A stretch of DNA of 64,000 bases from Syntrophomonas sp. Its GTDB lineage: Bacteria; Bacillota; Syntrophomonadia; Syntrophomonadales; Syntrophomonadaceae. The stretch spans positions 1 to 64,000 of the forward strand of contig JAENYG010000005.1 of NCBI GenBank assembly GCA_016841875.1, written 5' to 3'. The notes under the pieces were generated by a model. The model did no database searches and was not told the origin of the DNA. It worked only from the letters and a program-made list of their open reading frames with translations. Positions 1 through 7,693 of the stretch are shown piece after piece (positions within the stretch are counted from its first letter, which is position 1; every line of letters starts with the position of its first letter). A program made the translations under genes and the position numbers.

Positions 1-54
1 CCGCATGAGCGGTGGTGTGAGAGGACGGGGGTTAGTCACCCCCTCCTACTCGAT
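1..54 (+). mobile_element. 3' end of a group II intron (domain V 3' half and domain VI)
   Basis: The first 54 bases look like the last part of a bacterial group II intron ribozyme. After what could be the 3' strand of domain V there is a domain VI-like stem, GGA-c-GGGGG pairing with CCCCC-TCC, followed by CTACTCGAT. An adenine seven bases before the proposed end at position 54 is placed as the branch-point A of domain VI would be. The rest of the intron and any maturase gene lie outside the window. The call rests on structure and general resemblance to clostridial introns. Confidence 0.5.
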
Positions 55-84
55 TATGGAAGAATAATTAATCTTAGTGATAAC

Positions 85-176
85 CTACCCACAAGCTATT
101 GATACTACATACGTTTTTCGTTTGAGGTAATGAGTGATACGATGAAAAATACCACAAATAACTTCTTGATTTTGTA
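85..176 (+). repeat. Dispersed repeat, copy 1
   Basis: This copy has two parts. The first is ctacccacaagctattgat at 85-103, which recurs at 3100-3118. The second begins tttgaggtaatgagtgatac at 121 and recurs with few changes at 1336-1392, including the following codons MKNT. The second part resembles a ribosome binding site plus the start of a reading frame, so the repeats may be duplicated 5' ends of one small gene family. Similarity between copies fades after about 176. Confidence 0.55.
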
Positions 177-288
177 TGGACGATCACATGATATAATAAC
201 TAATTTCTCTATTGCACGCACCGGGATTCAATTTTCTCAACCATTATCTGAAGTGAATGAAGAGATGGAACAGAGATTGAATTTATAA
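130..288 (+). CDS. Small hypothetical protein, 52 aa
   Basis: An open frame starts at ATG 130 (or ATG 142) and encodes about 52 residues beginning MSDTMKNTTNNFLIL. GAGGT just upstream can serve as a ribosome binding site, better spaced for ATG 142. The frame begins inside the dispersed repeat, whose second copy at 1358 starts MKNTLNEILILLKQC and then stops. A terminator-like hairpin follows at 311. It has no recognisable domain. It may be a real small gene or the remnant of a longer one. Confidence 0.3.
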   Translation: MSDTMKNTTNNFLILYGRSHDIITNFSIARTGIQFSQPLSEVNEEMEQRLNL

Positions 289-310
289 TTGAATTAATGT
301 CATAAATAAT

Positions 311-354
311 AGTCGATTGAAGTGGTAAAAAATCACTTTAGTCGGCTGTTTTTA
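311..354 (+). terminator. Rho-independent terminator
   Basis: Fourteen bases at 311-324 pair with 333-346 if G-U pairs are allowed, around a short A-rich loop, and a T-rich tract gtttttaatt follows. This has the form of an intrinsic terminator on the plus strand and would end transcription of the small frame at 130-288. Confidence 0.6.
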
Positions 355-528
355 ATTAATGAATAATGCAAATATAAGGAATAAGATATAATAAAATAAT
401 GGAACAAAAACAATATAGAAGTAAAACAGGATGGGATAGTAGAATCCCGACTTAATCAACGATAAAGTGGTTCACACAAAAAAAAGTATATTTAATTGTC
501 GATCCTAGGATAGGAAGGATAGTAGGAT

Positions 529-1096
529 ATGTTTGCAAATAAGGAAAGCGAAATAAAGTATCCGATTCAGAAGCTTGAGGAGATATATCGTATACTAATA
601 GACAAATCTTCTGATCCTATTTTCTCTGTTAATTCTATCGCTGGCCAAAACTAAGCCATCTGAAACTAAAATGTGTAATTTAAATGACATAATCACAAAA
701 ATATTTCCACTTATCCAAGCGGATGCTTTTTCAAAGAATATGGAAATAATCTTTGAACCCGAAGAAATCCCGCTTGTTCCTTTAAATATAAGAGAAATCC
801 ATCAACTTATTCTCAATTTATGTCGTAATGGTTTGGAAGCAATGAAGGACGGCGGATACCTAACGGTGAGGACATTCAAAGATGGGCAGGATGTAGTTCT
901 TAGTGTTAAAGATGAGGGTACTGGAATTCCAATTGAAAATTTAGATAAGCTTGGGAAACCATTCTTTAGCACCAAAGATGACGGAACTGGACTAGGGCTT
1001 GCGAGTTGCTATAATATTGCAACTCGCCATAAAGCAGTGATTAATTTTGATACCAGCCCAAGAGGCACTACATTCTTCATTCGGTTTAATAGTTAA
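529..1096 (+). pseudogene. Sensor histidine kinase with internal deletion
   Basis: The ATG at 529 follows a good AGGAAGG site and opens a frame reading MFANKESEIKYPIQKLEEIY and on to DKSSDPIFSVNSI, typical of the start of a PAS sensor domain. That frame stops near 652. From about 642 a different frame continues as LAKTKPSETKMCNLNDII and then a full HATPase_c domain with an N-box (HQLILNLCRNGLEAM), DEGTGIP and a GTGLGL box, ending at 1096. The rest of the PAS domain and the phosphoacceptor-histidine region are missing and the two parts are out of frame. This is a decayed kinase whose ATPase domain alone stays open. No response regulator is adjacent. Confidence 0.7.
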
Positions 1097-1439
1097 GAAA
1101 TTTTCCGCAATTATCGTTACAGTAAAAATTTATACTCTTTTTATCATAACAAGGCACGTGGAGACAGTGGTTTTGATAGAGCGGTAATGTTTGCGCGAAT
1201 CTGAAATGATCTCGTACGATATATTCTTTTGTTCAGTTATAATAATGCAACTTCATTAAAAACAAGCCATCGTATTTTAAAGATAATTATTTTCTTTGCT
1301 ACCTACAAACAATAGGCACAACGTAACATCCTTTCTTTGAGGTAATCAGAGATACGATGAAAAATACCTTAAATGAGATCCTGATTTTGTTGAAACAATG
1401 TTAACAATTTAACCAAAGCATAAAGGAGCATATACGCAT
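1097..1439. other. Intergenic stretch with dispersed repeat copy 2
   Basis: This 340-base AT-rich gap holds the second repeat copy at 1336-1392, which starts tttgaggtaatcagagatac and encodes MKNTLNEILILLKQC before a stop. A segment near 1155-1185 (gtggagacagtggttttgat) resembles decayed intergenic repeat sequence. No complete gene or clear terminator is visible. Confidence 0.45.
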
Positions 1440-2093
1440 ATGTTATTTCCATACAAAAATATTATGAGGTACCATGGGGACGACATTTCATATGAAGATT
1501 TTTTGCAGAGTGAACTAGAATATATAAACCATCTATTGAATCAGGATTGGAGTCGAAAGCAATCAATATTAAAGTACTTGGGTTTTTCTTATTTCCATGA
1601 TGCAGATTTTCTTAGTATGGAGTATGCGGTTGTTCGAAAAAAATTGACACTATCATTAACTACCGATAATGTGTTTGAAGATATAAACTTGTTTCGGGAA
1701 AACAAAAACCTTTCAATCATTTCTTCTAAAGAGTATCAAGAAAAGCCCATAATATTTCTGTGTGAATTTTACGGTGTTTGCGAGTTTTATTGTAATGTGA
1801 ATTTGGATAAATATACAAAAATTATGGATACGGAAATAGGAAAGTATAAACCTAATCGAAGATATACGATAACTTTTTCCTTTTGGGAAAATGAAGAGTT
1901 ATCCTTCAATTGTAATAGGGCGAACGTATCTATAGACCAGAACCTCATTATGCGTTACACTAACAATCAAAAAAAAGCTATCCCTTTTTGTGATGCATGT
2001 AAAACTAAACTATTAAATCACAAGCAATTATTAAATAGAAAAAAATATATAGAAGGAATACTTAATAATAATCAAGACGATCATTTGATATGA
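1440..2093 (+). CDS. Hypothetical protein, 217 aa
   Basis: The frame starts at ATG 1440 after AAAGGAG at a spacing of about 12. The protein is not recognised. It is rich in aromatic and acidic residues, has no signal peptide or membrane segment, includes YFHDADFLSMEY near residue 50, and ends with FCDACKTK near residue 185, a possible single Cys-x2-Cys pair. Base composition is clearly more AT-rich than in the conserved genes to the right, and it lies between a dead kinase and repeat copies, so recent acquisition is likely. The general look recalls immunity-type or DUF proteins of accessory regions, but no function can be assigned. Confidence 0.6.
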   Translation: MLFPYKNIMRYHGDDISYEDFLQSELEYINHLLNQDWSRKQSILKYLGFSYFHDADFLSMEYAVVRKKLTLSLTTDNVFEDINLFRENKNLSIISSKEYQEKPIIFLCEFYGVCEFYCNVNLDKYTKIMDTEIGKYKPNRRYTITFSFWENEELSFNCNRANVSIDQNLIMRYTNNQKKAIPFCDACKTKLLNHKQLLNRKKYIEGILNNNQDDHLI

Positions 2094-2158
2094 TTTTGCT
2101 TTGCATAATGATGATTTGTACTAGATATCAAGTCACAATCATATCAATCTTAAAGTAG

Positions 2159-2998
2159 GTGTCTTATTTGGAAATTTACGCTCTGGTTGGTCCCAGCGGT
2201 ACTGGGAAAAGTCACCGGGCTGCCGTTGTGGCTCATCAGCTTGAGGCACAAGCTATTATCGATGACGGCTTACTGATCAAGGAAAACCAGATCATTGCAG
2301 GCTCTTCTGCCAAGCGCCAGGCTACCAGACTCGGCGCCATCAAAGCAGCCCTTTTTATGGATGAAACCCGAGCCCAGGAGATGATAGAAGCCATTGATAA
2401 ATTGGGCCCAACAAGAATATTAATACTGGGAACCTCCGTTGGCATGGTAAAACGCATTGCAGACCGTCTTGGGTTGCCGGTGCCACAAATAATGAATATT
2501 GAAGAGTTTGCCAGTGAAAAAGAAATCAGAAAAGCCAGGTATATCCGTACTCACTTCAGCCGGCATGTTATTCCCGTCCCTACCCTGGAAGTTAAAAAAA
2601 GTTTTCCTGGTACGCTAGTCCAGCCTCTTCGCATATTCCTGAAGAAAAAAGAAACTCCGGGAAAAAAAGAATGGCTGGAGCAGTCCATGGTTCGTCCAAC
2701 TTTTACCCCTAACGGCAAATTGACCATTGCGGAAAGTGCTATCAGCAGTATCGCCGGTTACGCAGCCCAGTCTGTGGCAGGGGTTACCAGTACCGGTAGT
2801 ATTATAGTCAAGGCAGAGCAGGAAGGTGTTATTTCAATTGATATCTCAACCACGATTGCTTACGGCTTTCTTGTGCATCAGGCTGCCGCCGAACTGCAGC
2901 GTCAAATTCATCTGACAGTGGAGAAAATAACCGGGCTTGAGGTAAGAAAAGTAGATGTACTAGTAAAGAGCTTAAGTCTTCCGAAGGCAACCATGTGA
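2159..2998 (+). CDS. P-loop ATPase / Asp23-Gls24 fusion protein
   Basis: Two domains are visible. The N-terminal half has a Walker A motif, GPSGTGKS, about ten residues from the start and alternating beta strands such as RILILGTSVGMV, as in a P-loop nucleotide-binding domain. The last 90 residues, from about IAESAISSIAGYAAQSVAGV, match the Asp23/Gls24 alkaline-shock family, which in Firmicutes is linked to the cell envelope. The start is either GTG 2159 or TTG 2168. The TTG sits about eight bases after AGTAGG and is the better-spaced choice. There are no membrane segments. It is a lone gene. A role in envelope stress or in ATP-dependent control of an envelope complex is inference. Confidence 0.75.
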   Translation: MSYLEIYALVGPSGTGKSHRAAVVAHQLEAQAIIDDGLLIKENQIIAGSSAKRQATRLGAIKAALFMDETRAQEMIEAIDKLGPTRILILGTSVGMVKRIADRLGLPVPQIMNIEEFASEKEIRKARYIRTHFSRHVIPVPTLEVKKSFPGTLVQPLRIFLKKKETPGKKEWLEQSMVRPTFTPNGKLTIAESAISSIAGYAAQSVAGVTSTGSIIVKAEQEGVISIDISTTIAYGFLVHQAAAELQRQIHLTVEKITGLEVRKVDVLVKSLSLPKATM

Positions 2999-3518
2999 AT
3001 GTCAAAGAAAAAGACTAGACCCCTAAATTTGTTTACAAACCAGGGCTTAAAACGGGAAATCCAACCCTTCAATATTTCCGCAGCACAATAATATCAATCT
3101 ACCCACAAGCTATTGATGCCACCGGCGTGTAATCAGAGATAACATGATACCTATCATAAGTGATAAAAGCCGACCAATTGGGGCGCTAACTATATAGCTC
3201 TCAGCTTTCCCCGATTATCCTGAATGATTGGTTAGGGGGACGATAGATTGATAGAGGAAGACAATTGTTCAGGGCTTCTGGCTAATACTACTAGCAGGAT
3301 CAGCGCCTTACCTCCATTACGTATGGGAAACCAACGGTCAAAAACTTCTCTAGTTTAATAGAATGAAAGTAGGAATACCCGGAAAGAGAATCCTGGGGAT
3401 AAATGAAAAATGAGGATATCCAGCCAATACTGTCAGTAGGAGAGCGGTTTTGTCTGGCCAATTTTTATGGCAGAAGGAATCTTCAGGGCAGATGATTAAC
3501 GGCGGGCGGGGAGCTATC
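2999..3518. other. Gene-free stretch with dispersed repeat copy 3
   Basis: About 520 bases without a convincing gene. Repeat copy 3 lies at roughly 3100-3150: ctacccacaagctattgatg matches copy 1, and aatcagagat followed by a degenerate aacatgata matches copy 2. The rest shows no clear promoter, terminator or decayed coding sequence. The open frame continues upstream from the next gene to 3450 but has no good start there. Confidence 0.45.
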
Positions 3519-3926
3519 ATGATCAAAAAGGCATTTGTATATGGAACGCTGAGGAAAGGTATGTGGAATCGCTGCCTGATTGCTTCTCAGATCATATCTT
3601 CTCAACCGGCTATAGTTAAAGGTACTCTTTATGATTTGCCCTACGGCTATCCGGCTCTAGGGCCAGGCGGGGATAAGGTTATCGGCGAAATACTAGAATT
3701 GGCTGATATTCAGGAAGCGCTGGCTATATTAGACAGCTTAGAAGGCTATACTGCTCCGCAGCATCAGGAGAATCTATATGAGCGCAGGAAACTGCCGGTG
3801 GCTCAAAATGACGGAAGAATAACTACCGCCTACGTATACCTGTGGGCCAGACCGGATGAACTTCCAGCCATCGGGCAGCGGGTGCCGAGCGGGGACTGGG
3901 TGAAGTTTATTAGAGGCCAGCGGTAA
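3519..3926 (+). CDS. Gamma-glutamylcyclotransferase-like (AIG2/YtfP) protein
   Basis: The protein of about 135 residues begins MIKKAFVYGTLRKGMWN, the family's N-terminal beta strand plus the YGTLR substrate-binding loop. Near residue 78 the sequence LDSLEGY places the family's general-base glutamate, and YERRKLPV and AYVYLWA follow as usual. Members cleave gamma-glutamyl amine or amino-acid bonds, releasing 5-oxoproline, but many have unproven substrates. The open frame extends 69 bases further 5', but ATG 3519 sits right after GGGGAG and gives the expected N-terminus. It is an isolated gene. Confidence 0.8.
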   Translation: MIKKAFVYGTLRKGMWNRCLIASQIISSQPAIVKGTLYDLPYGYPALGPGGDKVIGEILELADIQEALAILDSLEGYTAPQHQENLYERRKLPVAQNDGRITTAYVYLWARPDELPAIGQRVPSGDWVKFIRGQR

Positions 3927-4055
3927 AAAGATTACCCGGAAAGACAAAGCCACTAAACCTTCCAAAATTTCATATTCATTTTGTTAGTTTTCCAGACATA
4001 AGAATATACAAAGATATGACATAAAGCGAAACGACTTTGGGAAAAAAGGTGGATT

Positions 4056-4778
4056 ATGTCATGTTCAAATCCAGGGCAGATGATTATCATGAAGTTTATT
4101 CCGGCCGGGCTGCTAACTAAATATGTAGGGAGACTACTTAAAAAGGGGATCATTCTTCTATTCATGCTGGTTTTACTTACCGGTGGAGGTACCTGGCTCA
4201 GGAACCACAGCGACGTGGTTGATAATGTTGTTCCATCCCCAATTACCAATGAAGCGGTGATAGAAAAGCTGTACTCAGAGGGAACACTGAACGTCCTGGA
4301 AGCAATGGGCAGAGTATCTTACCAGGTTGAAGATCCAGGAATCATTGACATTCTTAATAAAAAAATAAGCATTCCCGGGCTCCAGAAAACGGTAACCGTG
4401 AAATACGAGTATAAGATTCATTTAGGGGTAGATCTAACCCGGCTGACTGCGGATGATGTAACAATGACGGAAACGAGTGTTTTAATTGTACTTCCTCGGC
4501 CGGAGATGGTGAGCATAGAACCTTATAATGACCGGGCACAAACTACGGGCGGATTTCTAACCTACAAGGCAAAACCCCGGGAAGACCTGGTGGAAATGAG
4601 TGATCAGGATGAATATATCAACATACTGAGGGATTTTGCCTTACAAGATCTGCAGGAATCGGGTAAATACCAGAAGCTTCAGCAAGCGGCCATGGATAAT
4701 GCGGTTGATCTGTTGACCCGGCTGCTGCGGGAGATGTCGCCAAATAATGATTTAGAGGTAGTCATTCAGTTCAAATAA
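4056..4778 (+). CDS. DUF4230 family membrane-anchored protein
   Basis: The 240-residue protein has one N-terminal membrane segment (about residues 30-48, GIILLFMLVLLTGGGTW). The rest is a soluble domain, probably outside the membrane, with the pattern of DUF4230: LNVLEAMGRVSYQVE, then KYEYKIHLGVDL and a C-terminal region with DFALQDLQESGKY. Family function is unknown. ATG 4056 follows AAGGTGG at close spacing. The stop is directly followed by the remains of an acetyltransferase frame, so any operon partner has been lost. Confidence 0.7.
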   Translation: MSCSNPGQMIIMKFIPAGLLTKYVGRLLKKGIILLFMLVLLTGGGTWLRNHSDVVDNVVPSPITNEAVIEKLYSEGTLNVLEAMGRVSYQVEDPGIIDILNKKISIPGLQKTVTVKYEYKIHLGVDLTRLTADDVTMTETSVLIVLPRPEMVSIEPYNDRAQTTGGFLTYKAKPREDLVEMSDQDEYINILRDFALQDLQESGKYQKLQQAAMDNAVDLLTRLLREMSPNNDLEVVIQFK

Positions 4779-5063
4779 AATCCTGTTAGCAATATCATTA
4801 AACAGCATAAAGAATTATATAAAATTGAGTATGGTTTTGGTCCAGAGTTTGTAGATTATGTTGAAAAATATGTACTCGAATTTCATGAATACCATGATGA
4901 AAATACAGAAAATATATGGGTGGCAGAAGTAGACAGAAAATTAGCAGGCGTGATAGCTATAGTCAAAGTAGATAATTCCACAGCTCAACTTCGCTGGTTT
5001 CTGATAGAGCCTGAAATGCGCGGCAGGGGGCTAGGGCATCAGCTAATGGAAACAGTGGGACAG
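4779..5063 (+). pseudogene. GNAT acetyltransferase fragment
   Basis: Directly after the DUF4230 stop an uninterrupted frame without a start codon reads IKQHKELYKIEYGFGPEF, then ENIWVAEVDRKLAGVIAIV and LRWFLIEPEMRGRGLGHQLM. These are the N-terminal strands and the acetyl-CoA-binding RGRGLG loop of a GNAT domain, close to that of fused MarR-GNAT proteins. The frame then runs into the hairpin at 5055-5079 and stops at 5102 without the last GNAT strands. Both ends are missing, so this is a remnant, apparently cut by the hairpin sequence. Confidence 0.7.
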
Positions 5064-5079
5064 ACCCCCTGTTTCCCAC
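5055..5079. repeat. REP-like GTGGGA hairpin, possible terminator of the DUF554 gene
   Basis: GTGGGA-CAG at 5055-5063 pairs with CTG-tt-TCCCAC at 5069-5079 around a C-rich loop. It sits immediately after the stop codon of the minus-strand DUF554 gene and at the point where the acetyltransferase frame breaks. The sequence type resembles small intergenic palindromes of Firmicutes genomes. There is no strong U tract, so a terminator role is uncertain. Confidence 0.5.
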
Positions 5080-5784
5080 CTAAAATAACCCCAGCAGTTT
5101 AGACCATAAAGGCAGCAGTATATAATAAATCAAAGGTAAAAATATGGCGGGCAGCATATTGCCTACTTTTATCCGGGGCAGATCCAGAATGTTCATCCCG
5201 ATGGCCAGTATTAACAGACCTCCCACCGCCGACATTTCAGTTATAGCTGCCTCGACCAGAAACTGCTGTAGAAAAGATGCGGTAAGGGTGATAAAGCCCT
5301 GGTAGATAAATACCGAAGCTGCGGAAAACAAAACTCCCAGGCCCATGGTAGAAGCGAATACTATGGAAGTAATACCGTCCAATACCGATTTAGCAAATAA
5401 GGTCTGATGGTTACCAGACAAACCGCTCTCCAGTGAACCTACAATAGCCATGGCCCCTACACAGAATAAGAGACTGGAAGTTACAAAGCCGCGCGAAATA
5501 TTACTGCCGGAAGAAGCGAACCTGGATTCCAGCCAGTTGCCCAGGTTTTCCAGGCCGTCCTCTATTTTCATCATTTCACCTAACAGACTGCCCAGGGCCA
5601 GACTGAAAATTAACAGGAGAATATTGGCGGTTTGGAAGGCATTCAGAAGTCCGATCAATACCACGGCGAGCCCGATAGCCTTCATAATGGTGCGGTTATA
5701 GGAGTCAGGAATTCCTCCTTTAAACATTAATCCGATCAGGGCCCCAACAATAATGGCCCCGGTGTTGACAATAGTACCCAGCAT
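5080..5784 (-). CDS. DUF554 family membrane protein (YdfK/YqgA type)
   Basis: The 234-residue protein has about six or seven hydrophobic segments and starts MLGTIVNTGAIIVGALIGLM, the conserved N-terminus of DUF554. LGEMMKIEDGLENLG near residue 90 and VGAMAIVGSLESGLSG are also typical. It is an inner-membrane protein of unknown transport or other function. The start follows GGGATAGGAGAG. It lies downstream of the DauR-type regulator in the same direction, about 137 bases away, so co-regulation is possible but not shown. Confidence 0.85.
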   Translation of the reverse strand: MLGTIVNTGAIIVGALIGLMFKGGIPDSYNRTIMKAIGLAVVLIGLLNAFQTANILLLIFSLALGSLLGEMMKIEDGLENLGNWLESRFASSGSNISRGFVTSSLLFCVGAMAIVGSLESGLSGNHQTLFAKSVLDGITSIVFASTMGLGVLFSAASVFIYQGFITLTASFLQQFLVEAAITEMSAVGGLLILAIGMNILDLPRIKVGNMLPAIFLPLIYYILLPLWSKLLGLF

Positions 5785-5921
5785 AACATAATCTCTCCTA
5801 TCCCTATGAAAATTAATTGCTAATCACTAGAACCGCCGTGGCACCACTTATGCTCGGCACGGGTGGTGGGGTATACTTCTGATTCGGTTATTGGTAATCA
5901 AAAGAAACGTCCCCATAATTC

Positions 5922-6560
5922 CTATTTGATGTCTTTGAGATAACGGTACAAGGTTGCTTCAGATATTTGCAGATGCCGGCAGACTTCGGAGACCCCACCT
6001 TTGATGCGAAAAACGCCTTTTTCATTAAGCTGCTTTATGACCGCCTTTTTTTCCTTAGGAGTCATCCGGGTGGGAGAAATAGCAGTATCTTTCAGGGCGT
6101 TATCGATAAGCAGCCGTACATAATCCTCCAAATTGGAGGAAAATGATCTGGCTGATGACGGTTCTGAAGCTGCCCCCGGAATGGCAATCAGGTCCTCCAG
6201 CATTTTTCTCAGAGCCAGCGGTGCGGAAATGTCCAGATTGACACATAGCATACCAATCATTTTTCCGCTGGAGTCCTTGATGAAATAAGTGTTGGAACGG
6301 ATATCTTTTCCCTGCAGGGCTTTTTCCATATTATTTATTACATAGTCCTGGTCTCTATTAAGTTCCAGTACTTTTTGGGCTACGGGAGACATAGTCCCAC
6401 CTTTTTTTCTTCCAGTGAGATTATTTTCGCTGATGGCGATTATACTTTCCTGGGCCTCGGATACGTCATGAAGCACTACTTCACAGTAACTGCCAAATAC
6501 CTGGGACAGGAATTCGACCAGAGGAATATAGGAATTCAATAGCGACCTTTTTTCATCCAT
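5922..6560 (-). CDS. DauR/YheO-type transcriptional regulator
   Basis: The 212-residue protein has an N-terminal YheO-like PAS domain (SYCEVVLHDVSE near residue 25, then MIGMLCVNLDIS) and a C-terminal helix-turn-helix of the DauR type (EKKAVIKQLNEKGVFRIKG, then VCRHLQISEATLYRYLKD). Such proteins sense small molecules through the PAS-like domain and regulate nearby genes. A GGTGG site precedes the ATG. A perfect 12-base inverted repeat lies 18 bases upstream of the start codon and is a likely operator for autoregulation. Neighbouring DUF554 and YitT genes are candidate targets by position only. Confidence 0.85.
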   Translation of the reverse strand: MDEKRSLLNSYIPLVEFLSQVFGSYCEVVLHDVSEAQESIIAISENNLTGRKKGGTMSPVAQKVLELNRDQDYVINNMEKALQGKDIRSNTYFIKDSSGKMIGMLCVNLDISAPLALRKMLEDLIAIPGAASEPSSARSFSSNLEDYVRLLIDNALKDTAISPTRMTPKEKKAVIKQLNEKGVFRIKGGVSEVCRHLQISEATLYRYLKDIK

Positions 6561-6577
6561 GTTCTTCCACCAAATCC

Positions 6578-6607
6578 TATCATGATAATGAAATTATTAT
6601 CATGATA
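6578..6607. promoter_or_regulatory. Perfect inverted repeat, probable operator of the DauR-type gene
   Basis: TATCATGATAAT at 6578-6589 and its exact reverse complement at 6596-6607 are separated by six bases. The dyad lies just upstream of the start of the DauR-type regulator (start codon at 6558-6560). It contains TGATAAT half-sites resembling those in Fur-family boxes, but with a six-base rather than one-base spacer. It may bind the regulator itself or a Fur/PerR-type repressor. Confidence 0.6.
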
Positions 6608-6757
6608 AAATATTTATCTGAAATATACTAACATTTTGAATTGGGAAATGCAATTAGATAATGTAAGCTGGAGTACCACACCTGGAGAAACTCGCAGTAT
6701 CACTGGAGGACTATGTGATAGCATCGGCCGGTTTCATGATGGGTAAACTGTATTTAA

Positions 6758-7606
6758 TCAATCTATGGATTTAAACCCCTCGCCCAATACCTCATGGGTA
6801 TTTTGGACACTGACAAAGGCAAGGGGATCATGGTTTTTAATAAAATCGCGCAGATGGATGAACTCGCGGCGGTTAAGTATGGTTATGATCACTTCCCGTT
6901 CTTCACCGGTATAGCCACCTCGAGCAGCGTAAATGGTGGCTCCTCGCTCCAGGTCTTCTACAATAAAATGTTTAACCAGTTCACTCTCCTGGGTGATAAT
7001 GGTTACATGTTTGCTGACATTAAAACCTTCTATTACGGCATCGATTGCCAGCCCATATAGAAGCACTCCTAACAGGGCATACATACCTTTTTCAATTCCG
7101 AAGGTGAAGGCGGCGGCAATGGTGATAAAGAAATCAATAATAAAGAGGCCTTTGCCCAGGTCGATATGGTAAAATTTATACAGAATACGGGCTGCTATAT
7201 CAGTTCCTCCACTGGAAGCATTCTGGTTAAACAGCAGTGCAATCCCGGTACCGGAGATCAATACTCCAAAAATCAGCTGTACCAGGGTATCACTGCCCAG
7301 TGGGGCACTTAAGGGGTAAAAATATTCCAGACTCCAGATAATAAGGGGTATTAAAATACTGCAGTAGATAGTTTTAAAACCAAAGACGGCTCCCACTAAT
7401 ATGAAGCCGGTTAGCAGCATGAGTATACTCATGATCAGTACCAGGCTTCCCAGGGGAAACTGGGGTAAGAAAGTATTCAATACCAGGGCCAGCCCGTTGA
7501 TGCCTCCAGCGGCTATGGTGTTGGGGGCTAGAAAAAAATAAAAACCGGCTGCATCCATAAAGGCGCCCAGGGTGAGTAGAAAAAACCCTTTAAAAAATCG
7601 CTTCAT
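6758..7606 (-). CDS. YitT family membrane protein
   Basis: The 282-residue protein has five or six membrane segments in its first 200 residues, starting with FFLLTLGAFMDAAGFYFFLA, then PNTIAAGGINGLALVL and SSGGTDIAARILYK, both typical of YitT/DUF161. A soluble DUF2179 domain ends the protein (TIYAARGGYTGEEREVIITI). Members are multi-pass proteins of the cell membrane with poorly defined roles. It is 87 bases downstream of the deacetylase-like gene in the same direction, so the two may form a transcript. Confidence 0.9.
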   Translation of the reverse strand: MKRFFKGFFLLTLGAFMDAAGFYFFLAPNTIAAGGINGLALVLNTFLPQFPLGSLVLIMSILMLLTGFILVGAVFGFKTIYCSILIPLIIWSLEYFYPLSAPLGSDTLVQLIFGVLISGTGIALLFNQNASSGGTDIAARILYKFYHIDLGKGLFIIDFFITIAAAFTFGIEKGMYALLGVLLYGLAIDAVIEGFNVSKHVTIITQESELVKHFIVEDLERGATIYAARGGYTGEEREVIITILNRREFIHLRDFIKNHDPLAFVSVQNTHEVLGEGFKSID

Positions 7607-7693
7607 AAGTGGCCATCCTCTATACTTTTATTTATTATCCCACAGTAAAGGCGGAATACTCTTCTATGCAATGACTCCACTATGCGGGGGATG

